This document shows, in pieces, positions 7,401 to 12,223 of a DNA stretch of 12,223 bases. Position 1 is the stretch's first letter. Each line of letters begins with the position of its first letter. The stretch lies in NCBI GenBank assembly GCA_045641605.1, contig JAZUHG010000055.1, forward strand, positions 1 to 12,223, in the 5' to 3' direction. The position numbers were made by a program, and so were the translations under genes. Under the pieces are notes generated by a model, which worked only from the letters and a program-made list of their open reading frames with translations, was not told the DNA's origin and did no database searches. Source of the DNA: Equivita sp045641605 (GTDB taxonomy: Bacteria > Actinomycetota > Coriobacteriia > Coriobacteriales > Eggerthellaceae).

Positions 7401-8519
7401 ATGACTTCAAAAAAGATAAATATACTTAATGTTATTCCGTCTTATGATTATAATGGAGGTATTCAGAGTTATGTTTACGGTTTGCTCAAAGGTTTAGATA
7501 AGACAATGTTTAATTTAGACGTCTTAGCCTTTAGCTGAAAGACCGAAGACTCAGAGTTTGAACAAAAATTTAAAAAATGCAGAATAAGAACATTTACTAT
7601 TACTGACCCAAATAAAAATTTCTTTCAATTTTATAGAGATATTAAGGAGCACCTTAAACTAAACAGCTACGATATTATTCATGTACACCCTTTAGGGGTC
7701 GCGGTATTTTTTTTGTGGCTTGCAAAAAAAAACAATATAAATATTCGAATTTTTCATGCTCATGAAACTAAGCTGTCTGACAAAATTTCCCATCGAATTA
7801 GAAATTTGATACCCGTTGCTATTTGTAGGAAATTAGCTACCTGTTTTCTTGCAAATTCTAAAGCGTCAGGGAAGGCTATTTTTAAATCTAAAGACTACTT
7901 CGTTGTGCATCCAGCTATAAATAGCGAATACTTTCAATTTAATAATATTGATAGAGCTGCAATAAGAGAGAGTTTAAATATTGAAAAATCATTTTTTGTT
8001 GTTGGTGCAGTAGGTAGATTTTGTAACCAGAAGAATTTTGAGTTTGTAATTAAAGTTTTTAAGAGGTTTCATTCACAAAATAATAAATCTGTACTTGTAA
8101 TATGAGGAAGTGGAGAATTAAAATCAAAATACGATCGCTTAATTGAGAAATTAGATATAAAAGACAACGTTATTTTCCCGGGAGTCTCTAAGAAAATTAA
8201 TAAATGTTATTCTGCTTGCGATGCTTTCGTTTTGCCATCGAGATATGAAGGCTTAGGTCTTGTTGCTGTGGAGGCGCAACTTAATGGGCTTTATACTATA
8301 GCATCAAACAAAATTCCTAAGGACTGCAGTATTGGGCTTTGTGAGTTTTTGCCACTGAATATAAGACAATGAAGTAAGGCCTTAGAAAAAATTAATATTA
8401 GAAATAAATATCATGAAAAGATAGACAAAGTCGCATTTGATGAAAAAACGAACACACGAGCTCTTGAAAAAATTTACTTGTCTTTAGTTGAACTATTTAA
8501 GGATAAGAATATAGTATAA
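7401..8519 (+). CDS. Glycosyltransferase family 4 (GT-B fold), TGA=Trp
   Basis: A 372-residue cytoplasmic glycosyltransferase starting at ATG 7401 behind AAGGA (nine-base spacing) and ending in TAA. The N-terminal half opens INILNVIPSYDYNGGIQSYV, the typical glycine-rich acceptor loop of GT4 enzymes, and has HAHETKLSDK. The C-terminal donor domain begins at VVGAVGRFCNQKNF and carries the E-x7-E motif (Glu283, Glu291) in VLPSRYEGLGLVAVEAQ. It should add a sugar from a nucleotide-sugar donor to the lipid-linked repeat; the sugar cannot be told from sequence. Three in-frame TGAs occur at codons 46 (AFS-W-KTED), 235 (LVI-W-GSGEL, between domain motifs) and 324 (IRQ-W-SKAL), and only one Trp is TGG. 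With the standard code it would look like three or four pseudogene fragments, and the E-x7-E part would have no obvious start. Confidence 0.9.
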
Positions 8520-8535
8520 TTAAAGTGGAGTCATT

Positions 8536-9219
8536 ATGGCATTTATAGATATATTAAAATTATGTAGAAAGCATATTGCAACGATCATTTTATTGCCTTT
8601 GCTTAGCTGCGTAATAAGTGTCGTTGTTTGCTGGGGTTTTTTGCCAGACGAATATTCAAGTAGCAAACAAATATATGTTTTATCAAGCCAAGATAAATAT
8701 AATTACAATCCTGGTACAAACTATTCCAATGAGCAATCTGAGCTAAATTATGGAATAAACTTTAGTCAACAATTATGTAATGATGTTGCTGAACTTGTTA
8801 AGAGCAGCAAAATTAGGGATGCAGTTGCCTCTGAAGTTCATGTCGATTCGTTAGACGACTTTAAAATTGCAGTTGAATCATCAGAGAAGAACAGAGTAAT
8901 TACTATGACAGTTACAACCACTGACCCTCAAATGTCTGCAAAAACTGTTGAGTCTTTGGCGAACAAAACTGCAGAATTAAGCAAGCAAGTAACAGATGCT
9001 GAAAGCGTTAATATTATAGACGAAACAAAAGTTCCTAAATCTCCAAGTGGTCCTCCTAGAGTACTAATTACTTGCGTTGTCGCGCTTGTTGCTTTGTTTA
9101 TTGCATTAATTTGGATTCTTATAAGGGACGTTTTAGACACCACTATTAAAGGCCGTGAAGATCTAGTGAAAATTATTAGATACCCTTTGCTTGTTACTAA
9201 TCCTAAGGTAAAAATTTAA
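8536..9219 (+). CDS. Wzz/CapA-type polysaccharide co-polymerase (chain-length determinant)
   Basis: A 227-residue membrane protein with GGAG five bases before ATG 8536 and a TAA stop. Two membrane segments (about 15-37 and 176-198) flank an extracytoplasmic loop, the Wzz layout. The loop has the YSSSKQIYVLSS beginning and the late proline-rich PKSPSGPP just before the second helix, as in Gram-positive CapA/YwqC/CpsC activators of tyrosine kinases. The short cytoplasmic tail (DTTIKGREDLVKI) is where such proteins touch and activate the BY-kinase, which is encoded ten bases downstream. It is expected to set polymer length together with the kinase. No in-frame TGA; two Trp codons are TGG. Confidence 0.9.
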   Translation: MAFIDILKLCRKHIATIILLPLLSCVISVVVCWGFLPDEYSSSKQIYVLSSQDKYNYNPGTNYSNEQSELNYGINFSQQLCNDVAELVKSSKIRDAVASEVHVDSLDDFKIAVESSEKNRVITMTVTTTDPQMSAKTVESLANKTAELSKQVTDAESVNIIDETKVPKSPSGPPRVLITCVVALVALFIALIWILIRDVLDTTIKGREDLVKIIRYPLLVTNPKVKI

Positions 9220-9224
9220 AGAGG
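9218..9224 (+). promoter_or_regulatory. Shine-Dalgarno AAAGAGG supporting a TTG start
   Basis: AAAGAGG lies five bases before TTG 9230. No in-frame ATG occurs until after the Walker motifs, so this site decides the start of the kinase gene. Confidence 0.65.
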
Positions 9225-9229
9225 TAAGC

Positions 9230-9889
9230 TTGAGCAAAAAGAAACAAAAACATTTATTTTCTAAGATCGTAAATAACGAAGAGCTCATATCTTGTGGCTA
9301 TAAACTAGTAGCCAATATTAAATTTAGAGGTGTTAACAATCACTTAAAAGTCATTTCGGTTATTTCAGCAAGCAAAAATGATGGTAAGTCTACAGTTGCA
9401 ATTCAATTAGCTAACGCACTTGCTCTTAGCAATTATAATACATTACTTATCGATTCCGATCTTCACCATAAATCTATATCGAGGTCTTTTTCCGGTTTAA
9501 GAAAAGCTAATTTGTTTGATGTGATAGAAGGTAAAGCAAAAATTGAGGAAGCTATAAACCCAACTGAGGTTGATAAATTATATTTTCTTGACTGTGCTAA
9601 TGGAATAATTAGTAATCCTGAAATGCTTGCATCAAATAGATTTGTTTCGTTGTTTGAAATTTTGAAAAACAACTTTGATTATATCATTATTGATACTCCT
9701 CCTATTTTAGCATGCGTTGACGGCATTTTATTAAGCCAGTTAAGCGATGGTGCCGTTGTAGTTTTTCGTCAATATAAAACTAAGGTTGACGAAGTAAAAC
9801 AGGTTTCTGAGCAACTTGAAATTTCCGACGTTAAAGTAGTTGGATGTATCCTTAACTTCGGAGATAGATCAGAATATAAATACTACTAA
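9230..9889 (+). CDS. BY-type tyrosine kinase, CpsD/CapB family
   Basis: A 219-residue cytoplasmic P-loop kinase starting at TTG 9230. Motifs in order are Walker A SASKNDGKST (Lys53), Walker A' LLIDSD (Asp75, Asp77) and Walker B YIIIDTPP (Asp155). The family consensus is S-x-x-P-G-E-G-K-S-T, so the P-G-E triplet is replaced by K-N-D, while the essential G-K-S-T is kept. The tail ends SEYKYY, a short tyrosine cluster like those autophosphorylated in this family but shorter than usual. Such kinases cycle phosphorylation with their Wzz-type partner (encoded just upstream) to control polymer length and export. No cognate phosphatase (CpsB/YwqE type) is seen in the window. The gene contains no Trp codon and no TGA. 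The polymerase gene begins one base after its stop. Confidence 0.92.
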   Translation: MSKKKQKHLFSKIVNNEELISCGYKLVANIKFRGVNNHLKVISVISASKNDGKSTVAIQLANALALSNYNTLLIDSDLHHKSISRSFSGLRKANLFDVIEGKAKIEEAINPTEVDKLYFLDCANGIISNPEMLASNRFVSLFEILKNNFDYIIIDTPPILACVDGILLSQLSDGAVVVFRQYKTKVDEVKQVSEQLEISDVKVVGCILNFGDRSEYKYY

Positions 9890-9890
9890 T

Positions 9891-11042
9891 ATGTGGTTTT
9901 ATTGACTAATAACGGCAATCTCTTCAATTTTTATAGGCATTGCATCAGCTTGTTTTTTTTCTCAACAGCGTAAGAAATCTTTATATGTTTTAGGTGTTAT
10001 TTTTGTTATTTTTTCGTTGACATTGTTCTGTGCCGTAGCAGCGTTCAGAGACCCATACTTAGTTGGCACTGATACTAAATTGTATGGAATAAGAGATTTC
10101 ATTGACGCAAGAGACTTGTCCCTTGAAACATTTTCTACCCTTCCTTCATTAAATAGATATTCGTTGCCTCAAAAAATTATTATTTGGGTGATTTCACACT
10201 TTTCTAAAAATTTTTTCGTATACCTTTTTATCTATGAGCTCTTAGTGTCGGGCCCATTTATCATTGTAATATTATTGTATTTGAAAAAAAGTGCTTGATT
10301 AGGAGTAGTTGTTTATGGCTTGATGATATATCCAAGCACCTTTAATGCAATGAGACAGTATCAGGCAGAGGCTTTTTGTCTAGTTTCTGTTTTCCTTTTA
10401 ATGAAGGATAAGCCAATTAAATCGTTGGTGTTTTTTGGTGCTGGATTAGCATTTCATACTTCGGCTTTGGTAATGATACCTATATTCCCAATATATTATT
10501 ATTTAAAATGGAATGATAAAATTGGATTTAAAAATATTAACTTAAAATGTTTTGTAATAGTTGCTTGCGCTGCAATATTCTGCACATTCTTTTCAAAACC
10601 CATATTTCAATTTCTTTTTTCTCATAGTGAAGCATATAGAGCTTACGTTAACGAAACGCAAGCAACTGGATTTGCTTTAAACTTGTTTTTTATTTTGTTT
10701 TTTGCCTTATTTACTGTTTTGTTTTTGCTTTTTAAAGCAAAAAAGAAGGTTGTTAATCATGAGATATATTTTTTGTTAGTTTTATGCCTAATTGGCGTTT
10801 TAGCTTTTTCTTTAGGGTATAGATTTAAGTGATTGTTTAGATTAGGCTATTATTACTTTGCGGTATTTGTTATATTTTTTCCAAAGCTTATTGACAGTAT
10901 TGATGATAGGCATGAGGTTATTTTAATGAGTGTTTTAGTAACTGTATTTTTGCTGTCGTATTCTTATTTCAATTTTGATTATAGACAACATGATAATGTC
11001 GTACCATATGTATTTTCTGACAACATTAATATAATTTTGTAA
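9891..11042 (+). CDS. Polysaccharide polymerase, Wzy/EpsG-like, TGA=Trp
   Basis: A 383-residue polytopic membrane protein with roughly nine to eleven hydrophobic segments. It resembles EpsG/Wzy O-antigen-polymerase-like proteins: AAFRDPYLVGTDTKLYG near the first outside loop and YPSTFNAMRQYQAEAF (the N-x-x-R-Q motif of EpsG) in the middle. The likely role is polymerising lipid-linked repeat units at the outer face of the membrane; the exact family is inferred from resemblance and context. TGA codons 5, 136 and 314 read as Trp; with the standard code the gene falls into four pieces. It starts at ATG 9891, one base after the kinase stop, with no Shine-Dalgarno, implying translational coupling. 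It ends in TAA two bases before the next ATG. It is very rich in Phe, Ile and AT-ending codons. Confidence 0.85.
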
Positions 11043-11044
11043 AC

Positions 11045-12037
11045 ATGAAAGAGCACACAATTAACATATGTATACCTTATTATAATAATTCTAAATATTT
11101 TAAAGAGACTCTTGATTCAATAGTTAATCAAAATTATAAAAAATGAAAGCTCTGAATTTTTGACGATGGCTCCTCCCCTGAAGAAAGAAAATTTCTCAAA
11201 GATCTTATTAAGAATAATAAGATTAATGCCGAAGTTAGTTTTAATGAACATGTTGGTGTTTATTTAGCTAGATTATGATTGCTAAAATCAATTTGTAGTG
11301 GCTATATTGTTTTTATGGATGCCGACGACAAGTTTATCAGAAACGATGCCTTGGCTTTGATTAACAAGAAGATAAACTCTGATAAGTGTGACATTATCAT
11401 TTATAACTATTCATATAACAAGCAAGGAATAATTAAGTTTAATGATAAATATAGAAGCATTAATGAAGTTATTGGAATAACACTTTGCGGAAACGAACAA
11501 AACTCACTTTGCAACAAAGCAATAAATTCAACATTAATTAAGGATATCGATTTCCCCATGGCTAACAACGTTCTCATAGCCGAAGATAGGCTTATGTTTT
11601 TATATATTTTAAAACAAGCTAAAAGTGTATGTTACATTGACCTGGTCTTATACTTATATAGGAAAAATAATAAATCTATATCTAATTTATTGCTTGATAA
11701 AGAAAGGCTACAATGCCAAATTAATGTTGAAAGAATAATCAAGGACATATATAAGGGCAATCCCAAAACTAAGTATAGTTTTGAATCATACTATTTTGAG
11801 CATATTCTTTATCCACATTTATGATACAACTATAAGAATTATAAAGACAAAGCTAAAAGAATGTTTGCCTATAATGAGGCAAATAAATTCACAAAAGGTC
11901 AATTTAAACATTTTAATATTAAAGAAATAAAAACAGCTCATCGCAAAATTTGTCTTTATTTATTATGAAAGCAAAAATATAATTTACTGGATCTAAGCCT
12001 TAGTTTTGTTGACAGCCTAAAGAAGAGGATGACTTAA
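11045..12037 (+). CDS. Glycosyltransferase family 2 (GT-A fold), TGA used for all Trp
   Basis: A 330-residue GT2 enzyme starting at ATG 11045, two bases after the polymerase stop, and ending in TAA. N-terminal motifs are INICIPYYNNSKYFKETLDS, the nucleotide-binding DDGSS (Asp40-Asp41) and the metal-binding DADD (Asp92-Asp95) in YIVFMDADD. NVLIAEDRLMFLYI around the middle matches the usual acceptor/base region with E-D. Its five Trp codons are all TGA (34, 37, 78, 260, 308), including two in YKK-W-KL-W-IFDDGSS; no TGG occurs. Residue 78 falls in ARLWLL, where most relatives have A-R-N-x-G, a local divergence. The C-terminal third is basic and poorly conserved, possibly for membrane contact or acceptor choice. 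The sugar and acceptor are unknown. Confidence 0.88.
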
Positions 12038-12039
12038 AA

Positions 12040-12223
12040 ATGGAGCCTTTAATTTCAATAATTATTCCGGTATATAATTGTGAAGAATATTTAGAACGTT
12101 GTGTTAATTCAATTATTGGTCAGACGTATAAAAACATTGAAATTTTGCTTGTAAATGATGGCAGTTCTGATGCTTCAGGACTGATTTGTAATCAGCTTCA
12201 AAAGAAAGACAATAGAATAAAGG
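12040..12223 (+). CDS. Glycosyltransferase family 2, N-terminal fragment (cut by window end)
   Basis: The gene starts at ATG 12040, two bases after the previous stop, with GAGG eleven bases upstream, and stays open for 61 codons to the window end. The start reads MEPLISIIIPVYNCEEYLER, then CVNSIIGQTYKNIEILLVND with the nucleotide-binding NDGSSD motif, the classic first third of a GT2 domain. It would add another sugar to the repeat unit assembled by this cluster. No Trp codon of either type occurs in the visible part. The catalytic DxD and acceptor regions lie outside the window, so activity and length cannot be judged. Confidence 0.9.
   Translation, partial: MEPLISIIIPVYNCEEYLERCVNSIIGQTYKNIEILLVNDGSSDASGLICNQLQKKDNRIK

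Noticed and set aside
7401..8519. Glycosyltransferase pseudogene broken by several stops
   Set aside because: All breaks are TGA in one unbroken frame, with no TAA, TAG or frameshift. Motifs on both sides are intact, so recoding explains it better than decay.
8488..8520. Possible promoter (TTGAAC and TATAAT) before the Wzz-type gene
   Set aside because: The spacer is 21 bases, too long for a typical sigma-70 promoter. The TATAAT overlaps the stop codon of the upstream gene in AT-rich DNA.

Overview
The window reads as a low-GC, TGA=tryptophan bacterium whose best family resemblance is to Coriobacteriia (Actinomycetota). The clues are the layout of the LCP protein, of the L,D-transpeptidase with its upstream peptidoglycan-binding-like module, and of the malic enzyme next to a CofE-like protein. 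This placement rests on remembered family resemblance, not on a search. Read with the standard code, most genes break at TGA. Read with TGA=Trp they join into full-length proteins. Eighteen in-frame TGA codons lie in seven of the eleven complete genes, often at Trp-type positions (for example the W of H-x-E-W-K-G-K in the malic enzyme). None of the eleven complete genes ends in TGA: nine end in TAA and two in TAG. TGG is still used (24 by my count), so both Trp codons are in service.

Layout. 1-399 (minus) is the 5' part of a Bacteroidota-like lipoprotein gene. It differs in composition and style from everything after it, so about 400-458 is a probable contig chimera or transfer junction. From 459 onward every gene is on the plus strand with very short gaps. 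459-2162 is a membrane-anchored L,D-transpeptidase and 2166-2750 a TsaC/YrdC t6A-synthesis enzyme. 2797-4302 is an LCP-family cell-wall glycopolymer ligase behind a doubled TATAAT box. 4312-5487 is a malic enzyme and 5506-6687 a CofE-like gamma-glutamyl ligase. From 6694 a surface-polysaccharide cluster begins: an initiating sugar-phosphate transferase, a GT4 glycosyltransferase, a Wzz/CapA chain-length protein, a BY-type tyrosine kinase, a Wzy/EpsG-like polymerase and two GT2 glycosyltransferases, the last cut by the window end.

How it fits together. The polysaccharide cluster would build a lipid-linked repeat (transferase plus glycosyltransferases), polymerise it (Wzy) under Wzz/BY-kinase length control, and an LCP protein such as the one upstream could attach it to peptidoglycan. 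The L,D-transpeptidase also acts on the wall. No Wzx flippase is seen and it should lie downstream. The cluster from about 7400 is visibly more AT-rich than the 2797-6690 block and uses TGA for Trp much more often.

No rRNA, tRNA, CRISPR, insertion sequence or convincing terminator is visible. No gap between genes exceeds about 60 bases.
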